Assembly (NCBI GenBank): GCA_008330645.1
Contig: VLTN01000052.1
Coordinates: 124,001-188,000 of the forward strand
Direction: 5' to 3'
Length of the DNA stretch: 64,000 nucleotides
Source of the DNA: Cafeteria roenbergensis
Taxonomy: Eukaryota; Sar; Bigyra; Bicosoecida; Cafeteriaceae
Shown: piece by piece, positions 46,505 through 57,800 of the stretch
Position numbering within the stretch: the first letter of the stretch is position 1
Layout: every line of letters begins with the position of its first letter
The notes under the pieces: model-generated
Told to the model about the DNA's origin: nothing
Database searches by the model: none
Seen by the model: only the letters and a program-made list of their open reading frames with translations
Translations under genes and position numbers: made by a program

Positions 46505-49096
46505 TCACACGCTGGACGTGCGGTCAGGTGCCTCGGCGGCTTGCGTGCCCGCGGTGGACTGGATGGCCGCGGCCGGGGTAGCCTCGGTCGCAGCGCCGTC
46601 AGTGGCCGCCGCTCCCTGGACTGCATCAGCGCGGGCGTTGCCGCCGTTGGTCCGGAAGCAGTGGACCGCGACCATGAGGAGCCCAAGGCCCAGTACCGAC
46701 CCCGCGACGATGGCAACGATGGCTCCACGATCGTCGGCAGGGCTGGAGATCAAGTGCGTCTGGCCCGAAGACAGAGCCGGGGAGGCACTTGCCGAGGGCG
46801 TCATGCTGGGCGTTGCGGATGGCGTCATCGAAGGCGTCGGCGTGTTGCTCGGCGTCTGCGTTGGTGAGCTCGAGGGCGTGGGAGTCGTCGTGGGCGAGGG
46901 CGAGGGAGTCTGCGACGGCGTGACTGATGCTGAGGGAGTGATCGACGGAGTCGGGGTGGACGACGCCGTGACGGAGGGAGTCGGGGTCGGGTCGGGTTGC
47001 ACTTTCCAAAGAGTGCCGTCTCCGTTTTCCGAAGTGACGAAGTACAGCTCGCCATCGACAACCGTCAAGTCTGATGCGTCTGCGCTTGCCATTCCCGCGC
47101 CAACGTTCACAAGCGTGCTTGATTCCTCCGTCAGTGCCCATGGCTTGCTCCCGTGAGCGCTGTCGTACAGCACTGCCACGAGCGAGCTGGCGTACACCAC
47201 CATTTCAAACGTCGCCTGCTGAACGTTGGCGGGAAGGTCCAGCACCTCAATGCCGCTGAAGTCATCAGTCAATCGCACAAGCGAAGGGCTTGTTGCCTCA
47301 GGCTCGACACAAGAAAAGAAGATCTGCTCGTTGAACTGAGTGAGGTGGTCAGGCTCGGCGCAGTCGTAGTACACTGGCCTCCCGCCTATGTTGATGATCC
47401 CCATCCAGGACGAAAATGCGAACAACTGCATCTTTCCGGCGTCGGACGATGCGAAAATGGGCGCGATTCCGTAGTCCAGTATGGAGGGTCCCACGTTGAC
47501 AAGGCTGTCGTAAGAGATCTTGGGACGTTCCATGCCGAAGTCGAATTGCCACAGGGTCCGGTGTCCGCCGGTGCCATTCAATTGCGACAGGTAGACATTC
47601 GAGCCCATTGCAATCATTTCCGTGCGCAAGCTCAAGTCCCAGAAGGGCTGTACAAAGTCTGCGTACTGGAAAACATTTCCAGTCTCCTCAATTGCGTGCA
47701 ATTCTGCGGCGTCATCACCTGCAGCCGCGAGCACAAGCAGCTCGGACCCTGCTGACGCAAGGGCATATGGCTTCGTGGACGCGTTGCCGGGGGCCAAGTC
47801 TGCAACCAGCGCGGCTGTCCCGTCGCCCTGGAGCCGCCACAGCTCGTTGCCCACCTTCGGCATGCTGGCGAAGAAATACAGGGTGTCCTCATGCATGTGG
47901 AGGTGATGAGGAGCAGACAGGGGGGTGGTTGTCTGTGCTTCGTCCGGCTCGACCTCGTTCAGAACCGAAGGGTCAGCTTGCGTCACAAAAGCGGCTCTGC
48001 GAGATGAAGTCCCGGCATCCACAGCAAAGAAGAGACGCCCGTCGACAGCTGCGAGGCTGGCTGGGTGTGCACTGGCCTCGCCTGGCTTCGTTTGCAGGAA
48101 CACTGTGACGTTGTTTCCGTCGATCGCCCACAGCTCGAGACCGTTCTCTTCGTCGTCGTTCACGGAGATTAGCCGGTCTCCAAGCATGGTTGCCGACCCT
48201 TCGACCTCGACCTGGAATGTGAATTGCCAGCCCTGCGTTGACTCTGTCTCGAAGCCAGAGGCGTTGTAGCTGACAAGTTTGCGCATTCCATCGTCGCGCC
48301 ACAGGGACACGTAGAGCACGGTTTCGCCAGCAGCAAAGAATCTGATCTCGTTGACGTACTCGCCCCAGTCGTCAGACTCCTCAAGGCTTTGGAACAGCTC
48401 CATCTGTCCCGAGCCGTTCGTTCTCCAGATTTGACCCTCGATGTCCGCATACGAGATCAGGGTTTCAGGGGCGAGCTCCGTGGTGACGTACAGCTGGCCG
48501 CCCATGACGGCAAGGCGGCGAGGGTCTTGAGCGGGATCGCCAAAGTCGGCCATGACAGTCACGTTGCCGTCGCTGTTCATGTGGCAAAGTCTGTGGTTCA
48601 GGCCTTGGCCAGCGGCAGTGGGGGGAGCCGCCGAAACGATTGCGCTGAAGTAGAGCTCGTTGTTGTACACAACCAGCTCCTCGACGCCCGAATCGCCGCC
48701 GCTGTTGAGCACCTTGGTGGTCACAGTGGAAAACGAGGAGTCAATCCAGTGCAGGTGGCGCTCGTATTGCGAGCGCTCTTGCACAAAGACTTCGGCGGTG
48801 AAGAAAATGCGGTCGTCGAACTCGACGAAGCCGTACAGGTTGGTCAAGCCAGAGCGCGCCAAAACGCGCGAGGTGTTCACCTCGCGGCCGGAGGCCGGGT
48901 CGATGAAGCCGAGGGTCATTTCCAGGCTTGAGCTGGGGCGCAGATGGCCGACCAAGCCCTTGAAGGCGAAGAAGTGGCTCGGGTCACCAAGCATTCCGCT
49001 CGCCTCGAGCGTCACGTTTTTGGCGACGCCCGAGTGCGTGTCCTGCGCGGCGGCCAGGGCCGCCCAGCCCAGTGCCAGCGCGATGATGCTCAACAT
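46505..49096 (-). CDS. Type I membrane protein with propeller-like ectodomain and Ser/Pro/Thr stalk
   Basis: A single exon of 863 residues with ATG at 49096. A signal peptide ([18 protein letters not shown]) opens a large ectodomain (about 20-695) of repeated strands, including [66 protein letters not shown] and [18 protein letters not shown]. The (N/L)ELWRxxGDGT pieces match the ELWxxDGT repeats of bacterial and protist surface proteins, so a beta-propeller-like fold is likely. About 12 NxS/T sites are visible. A 70-residue stalk made only of Ser, Pro, Thr, Ala, Gln and Asn (about 700-768, e.g. [15 protein letters not shown]) leads to a membrane helix [20 protein letters not shown] and a short cytosolic tail of about 50 residues. 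Adhesion or sensing at the cell surface is inferred. Its start faces the 3' end of the glycerol-3-phosphate dehydrogenase gene. Confidence 0.8.
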   Translation of the reverse strand: MLSIIALALGWAALAAAQDTHSGVAKNVTLEASGMLGDPSHFFAFKGLVGHLRPSSSLEMTLGFIDPASGREVNTSRVLARSGLTNLYGFVEFDDRIFFTAEVFVQERSQYERHLHWIDSSFSTVTTKVLNSGGDSGVEELVVYNNELYFSAIVSAAPPTAAGQGLNHRLCHMNSDGNVTVMADFGDPAQDPRRLAVMGGQLYVTTELAPETLISYADIEGQIWRTNGSGQMELFQSLEESDDWGEYVNEIRFFAAGETVLYVSLWRDDGMRKLVSYNASGFETESTQGWQFTFQVEVEGSATMLGDRLISVNDDEENGLELWAIDGNNVTVFLQTKPGEASAHPASLAAVDGRLFFAVDAGTSSRRAAFVTQADPSVLNEVEPDEAQTTTPLSAPHHLHMHEDTLYFFASMPKVGNELWRLQGDGTAALVADLAPGNASTKPYALASAGSELLVLAAAGDDAAELHAIEETGNVFQYADFVQPFWDLSLRTEMIAMGSNVYLSQLNGTGGHRTLWQFDFGMERPKISYDSLVNVGPSILDYGIAPIFASSDAGKMQLFAFSSWMGIINIGGRPVYYDCAEPDHLTQFNEQIFFSCVEPEATSPSLVRLTDDFSGIEVLDLPANVQQATFEMVVYASSLVAVLYDSAHGSKPWALTEESSTLVNVGAGMASADASDLTVVDGELYFVTSENGDGTLWKVQPDPTPTPSVTASSTPTPSITPSASVTPSQTPSPSPTTTPTPSSSPTQTPSNTPTPSMTPSATPSMTPSASASPALSSGQTHLISSPADDRGAIVAIVAGSVLGLGLLMVAVHCFRTNGGNARADAVQGAAATDGAATEATPAAAIQSTAGTQAAEAPDRTSSV

Positions 49097-49927
49097 GGCC
49101 GTCGCTCCTTGGCTAGCCAGCTGCTGTTTCTTGGCCTGCGGTGGGTATTGGCGGCGAGGGCACGCGGATGAGCTGTTGACCGGCCAAATTCCCTGCCCGG
49201 GTCAGCTCGACACGCCAGGAAGGCATGGTGCCGCCCCGGCGCCCGCGGCTGCCTCGCGGACCGCAAGCCGCCTGCATCTCGGCTTTTCTGGCCCCGCACT
49301 CACCGCTGCAAGCGCCAGCACGCGTTCAGGCGCTGCACAGAGTGCAAGTGTGCGCTCCCGCGTTGGCTCTGGCCGCGAAGCTGCGCAACAAAGATTGGCC
49401 GACCGGCTGGCATCAGGCCAGCATCAGCTCTAACAGGCAGGCGTGCCAACTGGCGGACAGCGAGGGCTTTCGGTGCGTGTGGTGCTGCTCAAGAGCTTCG
49501 GCTGGCAACTTGCGGCTGCCAGGCAGGCGTCTGCTTGCCGTCGATGGCGGCCCGCGCTGAGTCACGCGCCCATGGCTGGCTGTGTCGCTCTCGCTCTCCG
49601 CAGGAGTCCCACGCCCGGCAATTTTCGTCCTTGCTCACGCGGGCCGCCCCTGCAGCGCCGCACCGCAGCCACCGCCAATCTCGCCACGCCCATGAATTGC
49701 CGGAACGCGCCAAGCACGCGGCGCTGACGCCGGCCGACGGGGCCAAGCGCTGTGGCTGGCGGCTTGCATCGCCTGGTGCATTCCGCTTGAGTCACGCGCG
49801 TGCTGTCGCGGTTCGCTCGTGGACGGCAAGCTCCCAAAAGCCGAAATGGTGGACCCCACGCTCGTTTCAGTTGTGCCAACGCAAGACAGACCCTCACTCA
49901 ATGGTCCCAGCGAGGTGGCAGTCACGC
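49097..49927. other. Intergenic region between two minus-strand genes
   Basis: 831 bp hold the promoter of the type I membrane protein and the 3' end of the glycerol-3-phosphate dehydrogenase gene. No RNA gene, repeat or conserved frame was seen; open frames on both strands are low-complexity. Confidence 0.45.
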
Positions 49928-52614
49928 TCAGCTGCTCTCGTCGTCGAACACTTGGTTCATCGTTGCAAGGAACGCCAGCGCCGCAGCCTCCTCCTTGCTG
50001 CGCCGCGCTGAACTCCAGCCCGCCTCGGCTTGCATGGCGTCAAGCACCGTCGGGAGGGCCTTTCGCGCGTCATCGCTGTCCAAGAACGCCAGGCGCAGGC
50101 GCCGCGCGATGACGTCCACAGCCGTGCACGCGTACTCCTGCCGCATGGCGAACACAATCTCCCCCTTGATAAACGGCCAGCGTCGGCTCAGGCGGTTGCG
50201 GAGGGTACGGTCCTTTTCGCAGAGCTCGGCCACCTGGAGCGCGCGCGTGCCGTAGTTGCGCAGCAGGTGCTCAGACACGTCCTTGTGCATGCCGTACTTC
50301 TCGCGAAGCGTGATGGTGATGCGGTCAAACTTCTGGCCAACGACGATGCCGGCACGGTCGGCGCCCAGAAGTTGCATGCGCTGCGTGGAAGATGGGCGAA
50401 TAGGTTTCATCTCCGCCAGGCGCGGGTGCGACTTGAGAACGGCATCGATGCCGTCCTCAGCCATCTGGCGGTACGTGGTCCACTTGCCGCCCATAACCGA
50501 CACCATGCCAGACGGAGACGTCTCTACCACGTGCTGCGCGGGCCTTTGGCCGGGGGCACGGGGTCAAGCGCGCGGCGGGAGCGGTGGAACGACGAGCCGC
50601 ACAACTCTGTCCTTCGGCCAGCATGCAACGGCGGCAACACCCGGGGCACCTGCGAGACTCAGCGCGCGCCTGTGCGTGCCTTCCCTCGCTCCCGTCCCCC
50701 CGGAAGCCACCAACGGGAACCCCGCAAGCAATCGCACCGAAGACACTCACGTTGCGGCTGAAGCTCTTGGTGTCCTTGGCCTCGAAGTCGCGCACCAGCG
50801 GCCGGATCCCGGACCAGGCCGCCTTGACATCGTGACGGGACACCTTGGTGTTGAGGAAGCGGTTCGCCTCCTCGAGAATGAACGAGATTTCTTGCTCCGT
50901 GGGCTTGGGCATCATCGTCAGGTCCGTCTCGGAGTCCGTGGTGCCGCACAGGGTGGAGCCCTCCCACGGGAGGAAGAACAGGACGCGGCCGTCACGGGTC
51001 TTGGGCACGATGAGCCCGTGGCGCTCGGGGCAGCAGTGGTCCGGGAGGATGATGTGCACGCCGCCTGCGGGCACAATCCGGTCCTTGGCCTCGGGCGCGT
51101 CCATCTTGCGCAGCTTGTCCGCGAACGGGCCAGTGGCGTTGACCACGGCGCGAGCGCGGATGACCCACGATTCGCCCGTCTGCTCGTCGCGCACCTCCAC
51201 GCCGCACACCTTCCCTTCCTTGTCGTGCTTGATGCCGACCACCGTGATGTGGTTGGACACCGCAGCGCCGTGCTGCGCGGCCGTGAGGGCGATGAGGAGG
51301 TTCATGCGGGTGTCGTTGTGCATCCCGTCGTAGTACACGACCGCGCCCTTGAGCCCGTCAGGGTTGAGCATCGGGAAGCGGTACATGGCCTCGTCCTGCG
51401 CAGGTTGGGCATGGAACGCGACGCGCTCTGCCCGGAGTTGCGCTTGGGCGATGCGGAGACAAGGCCCTCTGGCACTCGCTGCGACAGCCGGGGCAATGTG
51501 CGGCTCGCTGAGACGCTCCCCGCGCCCATTGCGTTGCGGATGGAACGCAGAGTGCGAGTTGCGCGGCGGCTGGCCAGGCGGCACTCTCGCGCCAGCGCAC
51601 GCGCGCGCCACTGCAAGCGCCGCTTACCTTGAGGATGAGTGTGCTCGCCGGCACGGCCCTGCGGCCCCACGCGAAGATATCGTACGCCTTGGCGCCGGCG
51701 TACATGTAGGGCAATTCCCACCACTTGTACAGCGGGATCATGATGGGGACGGGGTGTGCCATGAAGGGTGCGGCGTTGAGCAGGTGTGCGCGCTCCGCAA
51801 GCGCCTCAATGACCAGCTCAAGCTTGGTCACGTCGGCCGAGAAGACTGCCTGCTCGAGATAGCGAATGCCGCCGTGGATGAGCTTGGTCGAGCGGCCGGA
51901 AGTTCCCGCAGCAAAGTCGTCGCCGTCGAGCAGCGCGACATTCAGCCCGCGTGTTGCGCCCTCCATGGCGCAGCCGGCGCCCACGCAGCCGCCTGCAGCA
52001 AGGCCAAGCCGAGGCAGCGGGCAGGCGAGTCAATTCGACCGCCACCAAACAAAGCGAAACGCGCGGCCACCGGGGCACCTGCGCGATTGGGGCTCGCCTT
52101 CGCGGCTGGCCGGGCGCCGTTCGATTCTCACCGCCAACCACGACCACGTCGAACTTCTCCTCCTTGAGCCGTTTGAGCTGGGCGGAGCGAGTTGGGGCAG
52201 ACCAGGGCATCACCGAGGTTCCATCCTTGCACCTGCGGTGGCGGCGACCGCGGGTGCGCGCATGTCCGTGGCGGGTGCGGGGCAGTTGGTGCAGCTGCCG
52301 GTTCCGAAGGCGGCAGGCTCGCGCGACCGGTTCTCGGGGCCCTCAGTGCGGCGGGGGCGAACAACGCCGGCTGGCGAGATGCCCTCAACGTTGAGGCCGG
52401 GCGCGCACGCGCGCCGGAGCGCCTGGGCAGCGGCCATCCCAATCTTGATCGAGGGCGTGGAAGGCGCTTGTGTTGTTTGCAGTCGCCCCGCTCACGTGAT
52501 TGGCGACAAGTTGGACCCAGAGTCGGTTTTCCCGGACGCCAGGACCACGTCGGTGCTGACCAGGCCGACAGTCGCGCCCACAAGCACGCGCGCGGCGTTC
52601 GAGGCCCGCGCCAT
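49928..52614 (-). CDS. GPD2: Mitochondrial FAD-dependent glycerol-3-phosphate dehydrogenase
   Basis: Oxidises sn-glycerol 3-phosphate to dihydroxyacetone phosphate and feeds electrons to ubiquinone. Five exons (52614-52496, 52232-52132, 51992-51628, 51395-50751, 50533-49928) give about 611 residues with all phases matching. N-terminus MARASNAARVLVGATVGLVS resembles the human targeting/anchor segment. PTRSAQLKRLKEEKFDVVVV runs into the spliced FAD-binding motif GGGGCVGAGCAMEGATRG; then DDFAAGTSGRSTKLIHGGIR, VYYDGMHNDTRMNLLIALTA, VVNATGPFAD, FFLPWEGSTLCGTTD, AAWSGIRPLV and VMGGKWTTYRQMAED, all near-identical to the eukaryotic GPD2/GUT2 family. The C-terminal alpha domain with EYACTAVDVIARRLRLAFL is present. 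It ends there: the EF-hand pair of animal GPD2 is missing, as in yeast Gut2, so Ca2+ control is not expected. One donor is GTAAGC; the other three are GTGAG. Confidence 0.95.
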
Positions 52615-52929
52615 GCTCAGCGAGCCAGTGGGAGAACACTCGCGATGCGCAGCTGCGTCGGCGGCTCTGCCGCGGGGCCGCTCGACTCCCGCCAGAGACA
52701 GACAGCATGAGTTGCCCTCTGCATCAGGGCTGCTTTGGCCGCCGGCCGGCACTGCAGAGCCGCCTGCCGACGCACAACCGGTGGTCACGACCGCCGGTCG
52801 CGCTGTCGCGCCGCTCCCGCCACTTGCTGCTCGGGGCACCCGGGCGGGAGCGTGCGGGCGTTGGCGCACACACCGCTCTCGGGGCGGAGGCGCCTGTGCG
52901 CGGGCGCGCGCTCTGGCCTGGCGGCCGGC
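52615..52929. promoter_or_regulatory. Short divergent promoter region
   Basis: 315 bp separate the start codons of the glycerol-3-phosphate dehydrogenase (-) and the ABC transporter (+). Both promoters and 5' UTRs must fit here. The plus-strand frame is open through it but lacks ATG and any signal before 52930. It contains CGGCTCTGCCG at about 52661-52671, one of few non-coding copies of a word repeated in neighbouring exons. Confidence 0.5.
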
Positions 52930-54783
52930 ATGCGCAATGGCATCTTCAATCGGCAAGCGACCCCGCTCGCTGCCGCCCTTGCAGCGGCCGTGGCCGTGCT
53001 TCTGCAGGGCGCCGGAGCGCAGGCTGTTGTCAGGTGCACAGAGGCCGACCTGGCCTTGGCAACGCCGGAGGGCGCGGGCGAGTGCGCCTTTGGATTTGCC
53101 GAGCTCACGGCGCTGGCTGTTGACCCGCGCGCGTCCAGCGTCTGCGCCGGTCTGGGCGGACCCCTCGGGCTCAGCACCCAGACTGGCGTGTCGGAGCGCC
53201 CCCCCGCCTGTATGGCTGGCTGGTACAGCCCTCTCGGCGAGAGCGCCGGATTCGGGGCCGCCGAGCCGCGCTGCTGCCCGGCCGGCTTCGTGTGCCCGGA
53301 AGGCGTGGCTTGTGCGCTTCGCTGCGTCGAGGGCATGGTCTGCCCCATCCCGGGGCGCGCCCTGGCGAGCCCCTCCGACCCCTCCACGTGGCCGCAGCAG
53401 CCGGCGGGCGTTGCCCAGCAGTGCCTGGCCACCGACTCTGCGCTGACCATCGGGCCCTTTGCCATCGGGGCCCGCGACCAGCTGAGGCAGGCGCGGGTGG
53501 ACTCGGCGTGTTGGTCCCCGCTCCTGGTCGATCGCCTGGGAGTCGCTCCGGCAATGGTTTCGCGGGAGGACGTCAACCGCACCATCGCACTTCGCATCCA
53601 GAGGGCGGCAGAGGCGGCAGAGCGGCAGGCCAGGGCCCAGGCGCAGGAGGACGGCCTGCCCCCGCTGCTGGTCAACGCGGCTGGACAGCAGGCCTACGAC
53701 CAGGCCTATGCGGCCGGGTGGGCGGCGGTGCCCGACCTGGGGCCCCAGACACAGGTCCCCGCCGCGGGCCCCGTCAACGGCCCCACGACCAACATCTCCC
53801 TGGCGGCCACCGGCACGGCCCTCTCCTGCGGCGGCGCCTACGCGGCAGCCCTCTGCCCTAACGGGTGCACCTGCTCGCACCCGACCCGTCCGCCGCAGCT
53901 CTGCCCGGAAGGATTCTGGTGTGACGGCGGGAAGGCGCGGCAGTGCTGGCCGGGGCAGCGGTGCCCCGCGGGGTCGTCGCGCCCCGCGTCGGCGGAGGCA
54001 GGCACGGCCGTGTTGGTCAGCGCGCTCGCGGTGGTGCTCCTTGTAAGCGTGGCTGACACGCTGCTGATGTGCTTCCGACGCGCGCAGGCCCTGGTGCTGC
54101 GCACGTGGCCCGGGCTCGGCGGCACGAAGCGAAGGCTCCGCCGGCGGTTTCGCGGATGGTGGGTTGGCGCTGCCGACTGGTGCCTCTGTCGGATCCACGA
54201 CTCGCCGCCGCAAGGCCACAACTACGACGGCGAAGGCGGCGGCGGCCACGGCGGCGGCGACGGCCACGGCGGCGATGCGGCCATGCACGCTGGGAAACAC
54301 CGCGCCGGCGGCTTTGCGGCGGGAGGGGGCGCGCAGAGCGGGTTCGGGCCCACCATCGACTCCAGCGCCCTATCCGATCCTTCCAGGAAGGAAGGTTCGG
54401 GTGCAGTCACGCCCACGGCCCCTCTCGGAGCCCCGCCCGGCGCAGCGGGCGCCGCAGCGGCCGCGGGCCATGAATCCCCCACCGGTGTTGCCGCGTCCGG
54501 GGCCGGCGCCGCCGTGCCGGGGCTGAGCCGGGCGCTGTCTGCCGGAGGCACGCTGGCTCCCAACCATCTATTTGGCTCTGCCAGCACGCGGCTGCCAGTG
54601 GCAGGCACTGCAGACGCAGGGCGTCGGGCGCACGCCCCTCAGGTGAGCGGTTTCGCACCAACGTCTGCTCGGGGTCACTCGCGAAACCGTACCACGCAAA
54701 CGGGGTCGGGGCCGCGTCGCAGCGTGTCGGGCGTTGGGGGCATAGGCGGCGTTGGTGGCGGTGGCGGCGGTGGCGGTGGTGGC

Positions 54784-54814
<31 letters not shown>

Positions 54815-57800
54815 CTGTGATGTCCTCGCGCGCCATGGCCGCGCGGCTGGGCGCGTCTGCGTGGGGGGGCGGGCGCAGCATGGCAGGGCTGCTGCATGGG
54901 GGCCGGGGCGCCCCAGCGTCGTTCCTTGTCACGGACGACACTCGGGAACAACCCTTCTCGGTCAACGGGGAGACGTCTGTGCGGTTCCGCGCGGCCAGGG
55001 CGAGGCACGTGCGCAGAGCCACGGCCATGCCGCGCACGGCGCTGGAGGGGATGGGGTCGCCGCTGCCATCGGTGTGGAGCCCGCGCGCGGAGGGCAGGGG
55101 CGGCGACGCTGGTGCCGGCGCTGGCGCTGTCGGACGGGCAGATTCCAGGCACGCTCGTCGCCCCACTGAGTCGATGCCAGGCACCCCAGGCGTGTGGAGC
55201 CCTCGGAGCGTGCGGAAACCGGCGGGTCACTCAAGGGCCCCGTCTCTGGCAGTTTCGCCGGTCGGGACGCCCCACGGCCCCGCCCCGGGCACCGGAATCG
55301 GCTGGGTGCCCGCCACTGACGACGCGGCAGAGCCGGCTGCCGGGGGCGCCGCCACCCGTGCCCGCGGCGGAGACGGGCCTGGCCTCGACGCGCGCGGCGG
55401 CAGCGAGGAAGGCGGCGCGGGGGCTGGCGGTTTCGTGGGGACGATGAGCGACGCCGGCGCATCGGAGAGCTCTGCCGCGTTTGAGGAGTGGTGGGACTCG
55501 TTGTTCGCGCCGGACACCCCGGCCGGAATCGGAGTCACTGGGGTTGACGTCGGGATTCCCGGTGTCAGACCCGTCGGAGGCAAAGCAGCAGCGACTCCCA
55601 CCGATGAGTACGGCAACCCGCTTCCCGACGCCGATGGCGACGGCAACGACTTGACTGCATCTGCAACTGCAACTGCAACAGCTGCCACCAGCCCCGTCAC
55701 GCAACTGCCGCTGCCCCCAACCCGGGCCACGGCGCTCGGCGGCAACCCAATGGCCATCGTGTCGGGGGTGCAGGGGGCCTTCCCGGCTGGAACTGCAACG
55801 GCTATATTGGGGCCCTCAGCCTGCGGCAAGAGCACGCTGCTCAAGACTCTGTTCCTGCGCGCTGGCGACGCCCGGGCGCTGAGCGGACACATCCTCGTCA
55901 ACCCGGACAAGCGGTTTCTCAGCCCAGCGCAGCTCAGCATGCAGCAGCAGCAGCGGCTCCAGCAGCAGCATCGCGAGCAGCAGCAACAGCAACAACAACA
56001 GCAACTTCAACCGGGTCGAGCGTCGTCGTCCTCTCAAGCGAAGGACCCTGCCCAGCCGCCGACGTCCTCGAATCCTGCCGGTGAGACGAAGGCGGCGTCA
56101 TCCCCGAATCCGGTCCACGTCGGCACACGCGCATCTCCGACGTCACCGTCAACTGCAACCTCAGCGTCGTCTGGGCGTTGGCGGTCTGGCGGCGCTCCCC
56201 CTGGTGTGTCCGTTGCGAGCATGCCTCACAGCGTGGCCTTCTGCCCCCAGCGAGACGACCTCCACGACGACCTGACACCCTTCCAGATCCTCGCCCTCCA
56301 CGCGCGGGTGAGGGGTGCTGCGGACGCGAGCGACGCCGAGCGACTCAGCCTCGTGAGCGACGTCATCGCCGCTCTGGGCCTGCAGCACGTCGCTCACAAC
56401 AGGGTCAGACAGCCCAGGGCCTCAGGGGGCGGGCTGTCCGGAGGAGAGCTTCGCCGGCTCAGCCTGGCCTGCGAGCTGGTGACGCGGCCCACGCTGCTGG
56501 GCGCCGACGAAGTGACCTCTGGCCTGGACGCCTCTGCGGCCCTGAGCCTGGCTCTGCTGCTGAACCGGCTCTCGAGGGCAGGCATCCTGGTGGTGTGCGT
56601 GGTCCACCAGCCCCGCGTGGAGGTGTTAGCCGCGTTTGACAGGGTGCTGCTGCTCACGCCGTACGGCCAGCCGGCCTTCCTGGGCCCCCGGGCGCTGCTC
56701 CGGCGGTACGTCACCCACTGCCTGGGCATCACGGTGCACTCCTCCTGCAACATCGCCGACGTGGCACTGGACGTGGTGTCGGGCGTGGCCACCAGCTGCC
56801 CCGAGGATCGCATGCCCATCACTGCGTGGTCACAGCGCTGCCGTGAGGCCTCCATGCCCCGGTCACGAGCCTATCAAGCGCTAGTCAGGGCGGGCTTGCA
56901 TGGGTCCAACGGGTCCTTTGGCGTGTCCAGCGGCACCTGCATCCCTCACGCTGCCGTGCCTGCCCCCGTGCCTGCCATCGTGCCTGCACCGGTCGAGGGG
57001 CAACCGGCTGCCACTGCTGCCGGGAGCGGGACTGCCGCCGCAGACGCCGGTGCCACAGGCCCTGGCGGGCCGAGCAACTCCGTGGCTGAGCAGAGCCAGC
57101 CCCGCACGCTGACGTGGGATGGCCGCGCTGGCTCTATCGGCGCATTCTTCGCCGCTGCTGGCTCTCGCTGGGTCGTGATGCAGCAAGCCCGGGCAGAGCT
57201 GTCTGCCGCCGTCGCGACGGCTCGGGCTGCGATCGCTCTGCTGGCCATCGCTGACTCGCGCGTGACTGCCACGTGCAGCATCACTGGCGCTCTGCTGGCA
57301 GGAGCGGGCTCAGACACCCTGCCACCCGCAGCGGGCGCAGGGAGTGCCCGTAGGGGCGCCGCTGGCACCAGCCAGCCGCCAAACTCCGCCCCAGCCGCCG
57401 CAAAGGACCAACACTCCGCGGGGCGGCACACGGAGCGGGGCGCAGAGACGGCAGGCGCCGATGGAAAGTCCGCCCCGACTGCCGCAACCGCCGCAACCGC
57501 AGCACCGGTGGCTGGCTCTGCCGCCGGGAGCGGCCCGACCAGCGCTGTGGGTGCCACCGCGGCCGATGGCGCACCACGGCGGTCAGGTGAAACCGCTCGC
57601 GAAACCGCCCGGGCGGCGCCGCGGAGCCCCGTCCCTCACCCGCCGCACGCCCCGTCGTCCACGCTGGTTGCGGTGGAGGAGGCGGATGAGGAGGCTCCCG
57701 CGAGCGACTCGGCGACGCCTTCGCTCGAGAGCGGCCGAGGCGGCAGCCGCGCTGGGAACAGCGACAACGACGTCACCGCTGCCTCAAGCGCAGGCGTCGT

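Noticed and set aside
50256-51632. Plus-strand frame of 458 codons opposite the glycerol-3-phosphate dehydrogenase
   Set aside because: It is antisense to exons with unmistakable GPD2 motifs and runs across several of its introns. Its composition (His/Val/Arg/Gly) is typical of an antisense shadow.
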